A model generated the notes under the pieces. That model saw only the letters and a list, made by a program, of their open reading frames with translations. It made no database searches and was not told the origin of the DNA. 9,903 bases of DNA from Nitrosarchaeum sp. (GTDB lineage Archaea; Thermoproteota; Nitrososphaeria; Nitrososphaerales; Nitrosopumilaceae). Below, in pieces: positions 1 through 5,638 of the stretch; position 1 is the stretch's first letter; every line of letters begins with the position of its first letter. The translations under genes were made by a program, and so were the position numbers. The stretch covers positions 1 through 9,903 of the forward strand of contig JACRND010000078.1 of assembly GCA_016234975.1 (NCBI GenBank). The letters are read 5' to 3'.

Positions 1-60
1 GAACGGTTATGCGTGAGCCTGCAAAGCTTATACAAAGGGGTTCGACTCCCTTCCTCACCT
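1..60 (+). tRNA. tRNA-Cys (anticodon GCA), 3' portion, truncated by the window edge
   Basis: The window opens inside the D-arm of a tRNA, with the D-loop GG pair at 5-6. The anticodon stem 14-18/26-30 closes a seven-base loop CTGCAAA (19-25), putting anticodon GCA at 21-23. A five-base variable region (31-35) follows. The T-arm is AGGGG / TTCGACT / CCCTT (36-52) with a fully canonical T-loop. The 3' acceptor strand CCTCACC is 53-59 and the discriminator is T at 60. U73 is the classic identity element of tRNA-Cys, which agrees with the anticodon. CCA is not encoded, so it would be added after transcription. The 5' acceptor strand (expected GGTGAGG) and promoter lie outside the window. Confidence 0.93.
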
Positions 61-69
61 TTCAGTATT

Positions 70-507
70 TTAACTCAATTCAACAATTACTTGTCCTTTC
101 ATCCAGGGATGTAATGTACAAAAATAATCATAGGCTCCAATATTTTTAAAAATAAATGTGAATGATCCTTCAGGATCTAAATAACCGCTATCAAAAAGCC
201 CACTTGGTTCATCATAATAGCCAGATGTCACACTGTGAAATGCAGCATCTTCGTTTACCCAAGTAACTGAATTACCTTGTTTTATTATAATTTTTTTCTT
301 TTTTTAACAAGAATCAGTTTTTTCACATCCCGGACGTGAAACTTTTGTTGACATAACAACATCTCCTTTCAAAATTATTTTTGGTTCCTTAGTATCTTGA
401 ACGAAATTAGTATTTTGAGATAAGATTACAATTCCTAATGTTAATCCTAATGTTATTACTACAATTATTACGATGATTGAGCCTGTTACTATTCTTTTTT
501 CCTTCAA
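70..507 (-). pseudogene. Plastocyanin-like blue copper protein, interrupted by an in-frame TAA
   Basis: Read from a TTG at 505-507, one frame stays in register over 146 codons with a single TAA (304-306, codon 68) in the middle. Codons 1-67 give a short basic N-terminus, one hydrophobic membrane anchor (about residues 8-29) and a PGCEKTDSC segment. Codons 69-145 give a textbook cupredoxin core with copper ligands His91 (HSVTSG), Cys130, His133 and Met136 (YFCTLHPWM), ending at TAA 70-72. Thaumarchaeota encode many such membrane-anchored copper proteins, thought to carry electrons in place of cytochromes c. The stop sits just 5' of an A7GA7 tract, but an indel in that tract would not remove it, since TAA already uses the first two As. 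Nonsense mutation, sequencing error or readthrough are all possible. The core has no obvious start codon of its own. It converges on the tRNA-Cys gene, about 9 bases away. Confidence 0.85.
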
Positions 508-580
508 ATTACATCACATATAGAACTGAGTTATTATGTAATTACCAAATTCTCTAAATATATAACATATTAGAAAAATT
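508..580. promoter_or_regulatory. Divergent promoter region between the cupredoxin gene and the AIPR gene
   Basis: This 73-base AT-rich gap serves two divergent genes. On the minus strand a CATAATAA-like box (about 531-538) lies about 27 bases upstream of the TTG start at 507. On the plus strand AAATATATAA (556-565) lies about 20-25 bases upstream of the GTG at 581. Both spacings fit archaeal TATA boxes driving leaderless or nearly leaderless transcripts. Neither start has a Shine-Dalgarno motif. An 8-bp palindrome GTAATTAC (538-545) sits between the boxes and could be a shared operator, but such a short palindrome may be chance. Confidence 0.55.
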
Positions 581-2338
581 GTGACTCAAAACGGTAATGG
601 TCTATTAGAATACATTCCAGGTTCGCATATTCTGTTGACCCAAAAAAATTCTGGTGTACCTTTAGAAGGATTTTCAGAAAATGTTAAAGGAAGTATTCAA
701 GAATATGCTGAAAATTCAAAAAGCGAGGTAGAAAAAGGCAATAATTTTCTTCAATGGGTTCTTACACGAGTTTTTGAGGCTACAGAAGATGATGCAGCAG
801 ATGCAATTGTTGATGGTGCAAATGATCTTGGTATTGATGCATATCTTCCAGTAGATTTTTCAGATAATACTATTCGTCTATTTCAATCAAAATATGGAAC
901 ATCTCATTCATTTGAAGCGATAGCCAAATTTAAAGAAGATGCAAAACGATTGCTTGGAAAAGATGTAACAAAAATGAGGCCTGAATTGGCACAGCTTGTT
1001 ACAAAAATCAAGGAAAAGAATTTAAAAATAAAATGCTGTTATGTGACGGATCAAAAAGTGGAGTATCAAGATGATCTAATAGAAATCATAGATATTGAAA
1101 AGATCATTCAAAAATTATGGGAGCGAATAAAAAAACCGGCAGCTGGAAAAAGATCATCAATAAAATTAGAAAGAATGCTTAGACATGACAATACAATTCT
1201 TGGAATTTTGAAATTAAGAGAATTAACTGAATTTGTCAGCAAGAACAGAGACTATGTTTTTGAATCAAACATTAGACAATGGATGCAATTTAAAACAACA
1301 GTAAACAAAGGATTACGAGAGACGCTTCAGAGCAATCCAGGAAAATTTTTCTACTATAATAATGGAATTACAATTGTAGTTAGTGATTTTGAGGAGTTAG
1401 GAGATAATATGATTGAACTACATGCACCACAGATTGTAAATGGTGCACAGACATCCAATTCAATCCTTGATCATTCGAAACGAACTAAAAACATGGATGG
1501 TTCTATGACAGTCACCATAATTAAAGCAGATGACGAACAAGAACAAAATAATATTACAAAATACAGAAATTCACAAAATTCAGTTAGAGGAAAAGATCTT
1601 GTTTCATTAATGGATTTTCATAAATCCATTAAATCACAGTTAAAGAATTGTGGGTATTTCTATGAGATTCAAGCAGGATCATTTGATACAAAATCAAAAT
1701 CAAAACAATCAGAATATGAAGGAGATTCGATATATAATGAGTATCTACCAGATAGTCATAAAAAAGTAATTGTAGCAAAAGATGCCATTCAGGCTCTTGT
1801 AGCTGGAATTGAACAGAGACCTACAGAAGCATATAGTTCTCCGGCCCAATTTCTTCCGAGAGGAAGTAAATACGATGACATATTCAATGATAACCTAAAG
1901 GATGATTACAGAATTTTACTTTATCCATATCTTGTTAAAGAGTATGCAAAAAAGACATTGAAGTATGGAAAACAAGGTGGACATAAAACAAAAAGATATG
2001 CAACTTTGTTTTATGTTGGAGTTTACTTTAGAATTCTACATAAAAAAATCCTAGAAACCAGAGGAGATTTTAAAAGCGATGTAAGAAAAATGGAACCGAT
2101 ATTTCGTAGTTTTAAACTAAATTCTAGAATTTTAAAGATTGCAGATGTTGTAGTGACTAAATTTTTAGAAGATACTGTAGTAGATGATGAAATAGAATTA
2201 GCAAATACAAAGCATAATTTCTTCTCACAGCATGTATGGAATGATTCAAGGCGTAGAGTTGTAGATAAAAAAATAAGGCAAGAAGACAACCAAGTAAAAA
2301 TTTGCAGGAGGTTTACATTGGTCAGACTATCTACCTAG
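581..2338 (+). CDS. AIPR-family (abortive infection phage resistance) protein with a nuclease-like N-terminus
   Basis: The 585-residue product has the layout of AIPR proteins, a family linked to abortive infection against phages. Residues about 60-160 look like a PD-(D/E)xK nuclease fold: acidic helix around E66/E69, GIDAY with D86, then QSK with Q102 and K104. The AIPR core follows: a VNKGLRETL helix (about 241-249), FFYYNNGITIV (256-266), QIVNGAQTSNSIL (284-296), ITKYRNSQNSV (325-335) and a GYFYE segment (358-362). The GTG start has no Shine-Dalgarno site but sits about 22 bases from a TATA-like box. No methyltransferase or toxin-antitoxin partner is visible, so it looks stand-alone, as many AIPR genes do. 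The last 12 residues look unnatural. Dropping one A from the A5 run at 2296-2300 opens a better tail ending at TGA 2367-2369. The family call is from motifs; the defence role is from family knowledge and untested here. Confidence 0.85.
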   Translation: MTQNGNGLLEYIPGSHILLTQKNSGVPLEGFSENVKGSIQEYAENSKSEVEKGNNFLQWVLTRVFEATEDDAADAIVDGANDLGIDAYLPVDFSDNTIRLFQSKYGTSHSFEAIAKFKEDAKRLLGKDVTKMRPELAQLVTKIKEKNLKIKCCYVTDQKVEYQDDLIEIIDIEKIIQKLWERIKKPAAGKRSSIKLERMLRHDNTILGILKLRELTEFVSKNRDYVFESNIRQWMQFKTTVNKGLRETLQSNPGKFFYYNNGITIVVSDFEELGDNMIELHAPQIVNGAQTSNSILDHSKRTKNMDGSMTVTIIKADDEQEQNNITKYRNSQNSVRGKDLVSLMDFHKSIKSQLKNCGYFYEIQAGSFDTKSKSKQSEYEGDSIYNEYLPDSHKKVIVAKDAIQALVAGIEQRPTEAYSSPAQFLPRGSKYDDIFNDNLKDDYRILLYPYLVKEYAKKTLKYGKQGGHKTKRYATLFYVGVYFRILHKKILETRGDFKSDVRKMEPIFRSFKLNSRILKIADVVVTKFLEDTVVDDEIELANTKHNFFSQHVWNDSRRRVVDKKIRQEDNQVKICRRFTLVRLST

Positions 2339-2401
2339 AATTCCTATAAACCAGTATTATTTAACATGATTTTTCAAAGGGGTTCCTAAATCCAGAATCT
2401 T

Positions 2402-2410
2402 TTTTATATA
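2402..2410 (+). promoter_or_regulatory. TATA-like box for the small zinc-ribbon gene
   Basis: The sequence TTTTATATA lies about 26 bases upstream of the TTG at 2433, the spacing expected for an archaeal TATA box if the mRNA starts at the start codon. It supports both the reality of this short gene and its TTG start. The preceding stretch from 2339 shows nothing else I can identify apart from the possible frameshifted end of the upstream gene. Confidence 0.5.
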
Positions 2411-2432
2411 GATTAAAGAGAGCAGAGTTACT

Positions 2433-2597
2433 TTGGGATCTAAAGAAAAATGTGTAATTTGTAATGACAAGATATCTTTACATTTCAATCCTATGGAAGA
2501 ATGGGGAATTAAGGGTCCACTTTGCGGAAAATGTTATTCAAAAAAGATCGACAAACATTACCCAGGAGATCACATTAGAGTAAATAAAGAAGAATAG
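2433..2597 (+). CDS. Small zinc-ribbon protein, 54 aa
   Basis: A 54-codon frame runs from TTG (2433) to TAG (2595-2597). The product has two CxxC knuckles, CVIC at residues 7-10 and CGKC at 31-34, separated by 20 residues, which is a typical treble-clef or zinc-ribbon spacing. The segment between carries an EEWGIKGPLC motif and the C-terminus is basic and His-rich. TTG is the only plausible start: the frame is closed by TAG at 2409-2411 and contains no ATG or GTG before the first knuckle. The TATA-like box at 2402-2410 fits a leaderless transcript. The gene ends two bases before the end of the convergent 194-aa gene. Function is unknown; nucleic-acid or protein binding is a guess from the fold alone. 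Confidence 0.75.
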   Translation: MGSKEKCVICNDKISLHFNPMEEWGIKGPLCGKCYSKKIDKHYPGDHIRVNKEE

Positions 2598-2599
2598 AA

Positions 2600-3184
2600 T
2601 TAATCAGATTTTGAATATTTGTTAACATAAAGGCAATTCCATGCAAGTGGATCATCTTTTACATTTTTTTCGTCGAGAAATGCAATATCAGTGATTGTTT
2701 TTTTTCTTTTTAGTAAAGTCACCTGAAAACTAGAAAACTTTTTGCAATTGCATTCTTTGTATAAACATACATCATCGTCACCTTCATCATGATCCTCTGC
2801 TGCATGTCCACAATCACATAATGCATCATTTTTTACATCCTTGCGGGATTTTTTTGTATAAACACCCAATCGTAGATATGCTTCACCACCGTGTCCTTTC
2901 TTGAATCGCTCATAATTTTCTGACTTTTGTAAAATCTTAAAAAAAGAGAAGTTAGATTCTGGGCGCTGAGAATCAGAACCAATTATGATCCAGTATTCAT
3001 CGTTAGTCTCGATAAATCTGATCTTTATTGATGAATCTAGCCACCAATGTATTGTATCATGCCAAATAGTTGAAGCCTCTTTTCTATCAGCAAATAGAGG
3101 TACAACGTTCATTCTGAGATCATAATAACGATACGCAACACCTATGAAATTATCAAACCATGGATTTGGAGATCGAGACGGCAA
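2600..3184 (-). CDS. Hypothetical Cys/His-rich protein, 194 aa
   Basis: I do not recognise the full-length protein. The N-terminal two thirds are rich in aromatic residues (WHDTIHWW at about 41-48, YWIIIGSD at 64-71) and look like a folded alpha/beta domain without a known catalytic motif. Residues 123-150 hold a compact metal-binding-like cluster: C123, C125, H127, H132, C140, C145 and C147 (CDCGH ... H ... CLYKECNCKKF), interrupted by an acidic loop. Similar CxCGH-H-C-CxC clusters occur in small archaeal and phage proteins of unknown role. The start is TTG; the frame is closed by a stop about 30 bases further upstream and a GATAAATA-like box lies about 30 bases upstream of the start. The gene is divergent from the winged-helix regulator and convergent with the zinc-ribbon gene. 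Confidence 0.8.
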   Translation of the reverse strand: MPSRSPNPWFDNFIGVAYRYYDLRMNVVPLFADRKEASTIWHDTIHWWLDSSIKIRFIETNDEYWIIIGSDSQRPESNFSFFKILQKSENYERFKKGHGGEAYLRLGVYTKKSRKDVKNDALCDCGHAAEDHDEGDDDVCLYKECNCKKFSSFQVTLLKRKKTITDIAFLDEKNVKDDPLAWNCLYVNKYSKSD

Positions 3185-3226
3185 TACAACAAAAAACAGG
3201 TTAGAGTGTATTTATCTGATCTGAAT

Positions 3227-3268
3227 TGGTGGTAATACCCTTATATCTCGGTTTTATACTTACCACCA
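3227..3268 (+). promoter_or_regulatory. Promoter of the winged-helix gene flanked by a 9-bp inverted repeat
   Basis: TGGTGGTAA (3227-3235) and its exact reverse complement TTACCACCA (3260-3268) flank the promoter, with centres about 33 bp apart, close to three helical turns. Between them is CTTATATC (about 3239-3246), about 26 bases upstream of the ATG at 3270, so it is the likely TATA box of a leaderless transcript. The right arm covers the expected transcription start. An operator that brackets the TATA box and start of a regulator gene suggests autoregulation; that is inference. Confidence 0.55.
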
Positions 3269-3269
3269 T

Positions 3270-3551
3270 ATGGTTTCCTACAGAACAAGTATGCAAATTG
3301 TTGCAGATCTTTTGACTGCTGCTGAACAGTCAGGTCAACAGGGTATCAAAACAACATCGCTATTAACAAAGGCAAATCTATCACATTCCAGATTATCAAA
3401 ATTTTTGGAAAATTTAACAGGCTCTGGATTAATCAATAAAATAGAATTTGATAACAAAAACACATTTGTGATAACTGAAAAAGGAAGACAGTATTTACAA
3501 TCTTACGCAAAATTTGCAGGTATTGCAGAATCCTTTGGATTAGAACTTTAA
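3270..3551 (+). CDS. Small winged-helix DNA-binding regulator
   Basis: The 93-residue protein matches the short archaeal winged-helix regulators (SSO10a / HTH_45-like). It has an N-terminal helix (MQIVADLLTAAEQ, about 8-20), a second helix in GIKTTSLLTKAN, a recognition helix LSHSRLSKFLENL (about 37-49) and a wing with LINKIEF ... TFVITEKGRQYL (about 54-76). The C-terminal helix (about 74-92) may dimerise. No ligand-binding or phosphoacceptor domain is present, so it probably acts as a plain DNA-binding dimer. The ATG start at 3270 fits the TATA box about 26 bases upstream. Its target is not evident, but the inverted repeat around its own promoter suggests self-regulation, and the divergent 194-aa gene could share that control. 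Confidence 0.85.
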   Translation: MVSYRTSMQIVADLLTAAEQSGQQGIKTTSLLTKANLSHSRLSKFLENLTGSGLINKIEFDNKNTFVITEKGRQYLQSYAKFAGIAESFGLEL

Positions 3552-3554
3552 AAT

Positions 3555-3770
3555 TTATTTTTTAGGTCTTTTTTTGATGTTGTCTTTTTGCTTTCTTTCT
3601 TTATATGAGCTATAAAGGATGATTATAGATATGCCTGCAATAGAGGCATAAAATAGCAGAATAAACGGTTGTTCTCGGATTTGACCTGTAGCAGGTGATA
3701 TGAATGCTATTGGTATTGTAACAATAAGAAAAATCATAACGACTAAGAGATATTTATCCACAACAAGCAT
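3555..3770 (-). CDS. Small two-span membrane protein, 71 aa
   Basis: The product has two hydrophobic segments (about residues 6-24 and 36-54) and a strongly basic tail (KERKQKDNIKKRPKK), so a hairpin with both ends in the cytoplasm is likely by the positive-inside rule. The loop between them contains SPATGQIREQP. No known family is recognised. It starts at ATG (3768-3770), is convergent with the winged-helix gene (3-base gap) and divergent from another tiny two-span membrane protein. A GATAAATC-like box (3796-3803) lies about 30 bases upstream on the minus strand. Confidence 0.7.
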   Translation of the reverse strand: MLVVDKYLLVVMIFLIVTIPIAFISPATGQIREQPFILLFYASIAGISIIILYSSYKERKQKDNIKKRPKK

Positions 3771-3781
3771 GATTTACAAAA

Positions 3782-3803
3782 CCATATATCTTTTTGATTT
3801 ATC
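3782..3803. promoter_or_regulatory. Shared divergent promoter for the two tiny membrane proteins
   Basis: CATATATC at 3783-3790 is a TATA-like box for the plus-strand gene, predicting transcription from about 3810. That is downstream of the TTG at 3794 and just before the ATG at 3824. On the minus strand, GATAAATC (3796-3803) lies about 30 bases from the ATG at 3770. The positions argue that the plus-strand gene starts at 3824. Confidence 0.45.
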
Positions 3804-3823
3804 TGTGGAATAATAGAAAAATA

Positions 3824-4000
3824 ATGATTAAGATTCTTGAATTGATCGGATTTGCGTTAATTGGAGGTACAGTTTATTCTTATTTAGGGATGATAGGAAA
3901 TGAATTACGTTGGCCAGTATTTTTTGGTTGTGCATCTGGAACACTTGCAATTATAATTTACCGTAAAAAGATAAGACAGAAAGAAAGGAATACGGTTTAA
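3824..4000 (+). CDS. Small two-span membrane protein, 58 aa
   Basis: The frame is open from TTG 3794, but ATG 3824 is preferred because the likely TATA box ends at 3790, too close to the TTG for it to be on the mRNA. The 58-residue product has two hydrophobic stretches (about residues 4-22 and 31-46) and a basic tail (YRKKIRQKERN). Size, topology and basic tail mirror the divergent neighbour at 3555-3770, though no sequence similarity is obvious. No family is recognised. The two may work together in the membrane, which is only an inference from layout. Confidence 0.6.
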   Translation: MIKILELIGFALIGGTVYSYLGMIGNELRWPVFFGCASGTLAIIIYRKKIRQKERNTV

Positions 4001-4031
4001 AACATATTCAAATTCAGGATTTTAGATAATG

Positions 4032-4066
4032 TTGATCAAATATTGATCAATCGACAGATCTATAAA
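4032..4066 (+). promoter_or_regulatory. Candidate regulated promoter: two TTGATCAA palindromes and a TATA box
   Basis: The perfect 8-bp palindrome TTGATCAA occurs at 4032-4039 and again at 4043-4050, 11 bp apart, so both copies face the same side of the helix. A TATA-like box TCTATAAA follows at 4059-4066, predicting a start near 4085-4090, just before the Shine-Dalgarno-like GAGGAGA and the ATG at 4096. The spacing resembles an archaeal activator or repressor site next to the BRE/TATA element. Confidence 0.5.
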
Positions 4067-4095
4067 GGAGAATTCAAGGTAATTATGAGGAGAAC

Positions 4096-4170
4096 ATGGC
4101 AAACGAAACGAAACAATGGTGGGAAGGTTTAGGAAAAGAATTAGAAATAGATATTGAAACCTTTGATTAA
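4096..4170 (+). CDS. Putative 24-aa microprotein
   Basis: A 25-codon frame from ATG 4096 to TAA 4168-4170 encodes a small acidic peptide beginning MANETKQWWEGLGKELE. It is preceded at 4087-4093 by GAGGAGA, a good Shine-Dalgarno match 2-3 bases closer to the ATG than usual, and by a TATA box at 4059-4066. Several other promoters in the window look leaderless, so a clear ribosome site here is notable. A competing ATG at 4085 gives only a 15-codon frame in another phase. The Trp-Trp pair and amphipathic acidic C-terminus suggest a folded or binding peptide, but no family is recognised. An alternative is a small regulatory RNA. Reality of translation is moderate at best. Confidence 0.5.
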   Translation: MANETKQWWEGLGKELEIDIETFD

Positions 4171-4178
4171 AAATATTT

Positions 4179-4186
4179 AAAAAAAA
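4179..4186 (-). terminator. Oligo-T terminator for the minus-strand tRNA-Thr
   Basis: Eight As on the plus strand read as T8 on the minus strand, about 27 bases past the tRNA-Thr 3' end, with a second T5 close behind. Archaeal RNA polymerase terminates at such T-runs without needing a hairpin. A shorter T4 (4201-4204) lies closer to the tRNA end. The convergent microprotein transcript ends in the same stretch. Confidence 0.45.
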
Positions 4187-4212
4187 TTCATATAGTTTTG
4201 AAAATTATTATA

Positions 4213-4286
4213 AGCCTCGGGTGGGCTCCGACCCCACGACCTAACGCTTACGAGGCGTTCGCTCTACCAGGCTGAGCTACCAAGGC
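4213..4286 (-). tRNA. tRNA-Thr (anticodon CGT)
   Basis: On the minus strand the cloverleaf is complete: acceptor GCCTTGG (4280-4286) pairs with CCGAGGC (4214-4220) with one G-U pair, the D-stem is GCTC/GAGC, the D-loop contains GG, and the anticodon stem AACGC/GCGTT closes loop CTCGTAA, giving anticodon CGT. The variable region is AGGTC. The T-stem is GTGGG/CCCAC, but the T-loop reads GTCGGAG instead of the usual TTCRANN. Positions 54 and 58 are both G, which removes the standard T54-A58 pair. The discriminator is T and CCA is not encoded. No intron is present. The gene is divergent from the phosphomutase gene. Confidence 0.93.
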
Positions 4287-4310
4287 ACTTTTCGGTTATG
4301 CCATCAGAGT

Positions 4311-4318
4311 TAATAAAA
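4311..4318. promoter_or_regulatory. Bidirectional TATA-like element for tRNA-Thr and the phosphomutase gene
   Basis: TAATAAAA has its centre about 26 bases upstream of the ATG at 4340 and, read on the minus strand as TTTTATTA, about 28 bases upstream of the tRNA-Thr 5' end. One AT-rich element may therefore serve both genes. If so, the ATG at 4298 lies upstream of the mRNA start and cannot be the phosphomutase start codon. Confidence 0.45.
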
Positions 4319-4339
4319 AGCCTTTCCGAGTTGGATCAA

Positions 4340-5638
4340 ATGAAGAAGACAATTTCTGGAATTAGAGGTATATTCGGTGATGACTTTAGTCTAAAAGACA
4401 CATTACAGTTTTGTAATAATTTTTCATCTTTAATTGAATCTAAGAAGTGTGTGATAGGTAAAGACACAAGACCGTCAGGAATAATGATCAAAGAAACTGC
4501 ATCAGCAACATTAATGAAAAATGGAATAAATGTATACGATTTAAAAACAGTACCAACTCCAGTAGTTTTTCGTGAGTCAAGGAAATATGGTGCAGGGTTA
4601 GTAATCACCTCATCACATAACCCCTTAGAATGGAATGGAATAAAATTCATCATAAATGGAAGAGGGATTAATGAAAAAGAATTACCGAGAATCATTGAAA
4701 ACCAAGAAATTTTAAAATCAAAAATTGGAATTGAAGAACAAATTACATCATCATATCTAGAAGATGCAAAAGAACTCATAGGAAATATAGAAAATCAACC
4801 GGAAGTTGTTATCGATATAGGGGGAGGAGCTGCAAAGGAATTTGCACCAAATTTATTAAGACAATTAGGATGTAAAGTGAAAGTAATCAATGAGAATGTG
4901 AATAATTGCACTAGAGGTCCTGATCCAACTACAGATAACTTATCAGACTTGATTGCTGTGACATCTGAAAAAGAAATTGGATTTGCTTTTGATTTAGATG
5001 GAGATCGTCTAGTAGTTGTAAGAAAAGGAAAAAAACAAACTCCAGATGTAACATTAGGTTTGGGAGTTGCAAAAGCTTTGGAGTTGGGATATAAAAAATT
5101 TGTATTAAGTATTGATACAAGTATTTCAGTTGAAAAATTCATCAAAGAAAAAGGAGGGAGTGTTCAGAGATCAAAAGTGGGAGAAGCAAATGTAATAGAT
5201 TTAATGTTAAAAACAAATGCTCAAGCAGGCGGAGAAGGAAGCAGTGGCGGTTTTATTTTACCAAAATTTAATTATTGTAGAGAAGGAATCCTGACAAGTG
5301 GTCTCATAGCTTCAATGTTAGGAAATTCAAAGTTTAATGAGATATTAGATTTTATGGAAAGTTATGAGCAGCAAAGAGAGAAAATTGAAGTGGATTCTGT
5401 TTTTCATGATAAAATCATAGAAGAAGTCTCAGGTAGATTTGCAAAAGAGTATTCTGAAGTTATAACACAAGATGGAATTAAAGGAATAATAGATGAAGAT
5501 AGTTGGGTTTTGATTAGAAAATCAAATACGGAAGACATAATCAGAGTTTCAGCAGAATCAAACAATGTAGATAAATGTAAGAAAATTGTGAAAAATACAT
5601 TAGAATTAGTGAAGCAATGTTATGACCATATTAGATGA
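4340..5638 (+). CDS. glmM: Phosphoglucosamine / phosphomannomutase family enzyme (alpha-D-phosphohexomutase)
   Basis: The enzyme interconverts hexose 6- and 1-phosphates, most likely glucosamine phosphate on the route to UDP-GlcNAc, or mannose phosphate for glycan and lipid head-group synthesis. All four family signatures are present. In numbering from the upstream ATG at 4298 (subtract 14 for this start) they are: TSSHNP with phospho-acceptor Ser106; metal loop DLDGDR (D232, D234, D236); sugar loop GEGSSGG (312-318); phosphate-binding RKSNTED (407-413). The N-terminal KKTISGIRGIFGDD matches the normal family start, so ATG 4340 (432 aa) is chosen; the 14 extra residues would be atypical and would overlap the promoter. 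Its end overlaps the thiL start by 17 bases, so the two are co-transcribed. Substrate choice between GlcN and Man cannot be settled from the motifs. Confidence 0.88.
   Translation: MKKTISGIRGIFGDDFSLKDTLQFCNNFSSLIESKKCVIGKDTRPSGIMIKETASATLMKNGINVYDLKTVPTPVVFRESRKYGAGLVITSSHNPLEWNGIKFIINGRGINEKELPRIIENQEILKSKIGIEEQITSSYLEDAKELIGNIENQPEVVIDIGGGAAKEFAPNLLRQLGCKVKVINENVNNCTRGPDPTTDNLSDLIAVTSEKEIGFAFDLDGDRLVVVRKGKKQTPDVTLGLGVAKALELGYKKFVLSIDTSISVEKFIKEKGGSVQRSKVGEANVIDLMLKTNAQAGGEGSSGGFILPKFNYCREGILTSGLIASMLGNSKFNEILDFMESYEQQREKIEVDSVFHDKIIEEVSGRFAKEYSEVITQDGIKGIIDEDSWVLIRKSNTEDIIRVSAESNNVDKCKKIVKNTLELVKQCYDHIR

Noticed and set aside
2023..2289. Minus-strand frame of 88 codons inside the AIPR gene
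   Set aside because: Shadow; the plus-strand frame has clear family motifs across the same stretch.
3794..3823. TTG start ten codons upstream for the small membrane protein
   Set aside because: The TATA-like box ends only three bases before it, so the TTG would lie outside the transcript.
4298..4339. N-terminal extension of 14 residues on the phosphomutase gene
   Set aside because: It lies over the probable TATA element, is atypical for the family, and ATG 4340 gives the normal N-terminus.
4336..4779. Minus-strand frame of 147 codons inside the phosphomutase gene
   Set aside because: Shadow of a clear enzyme gene; no recognisable motif or promoter.
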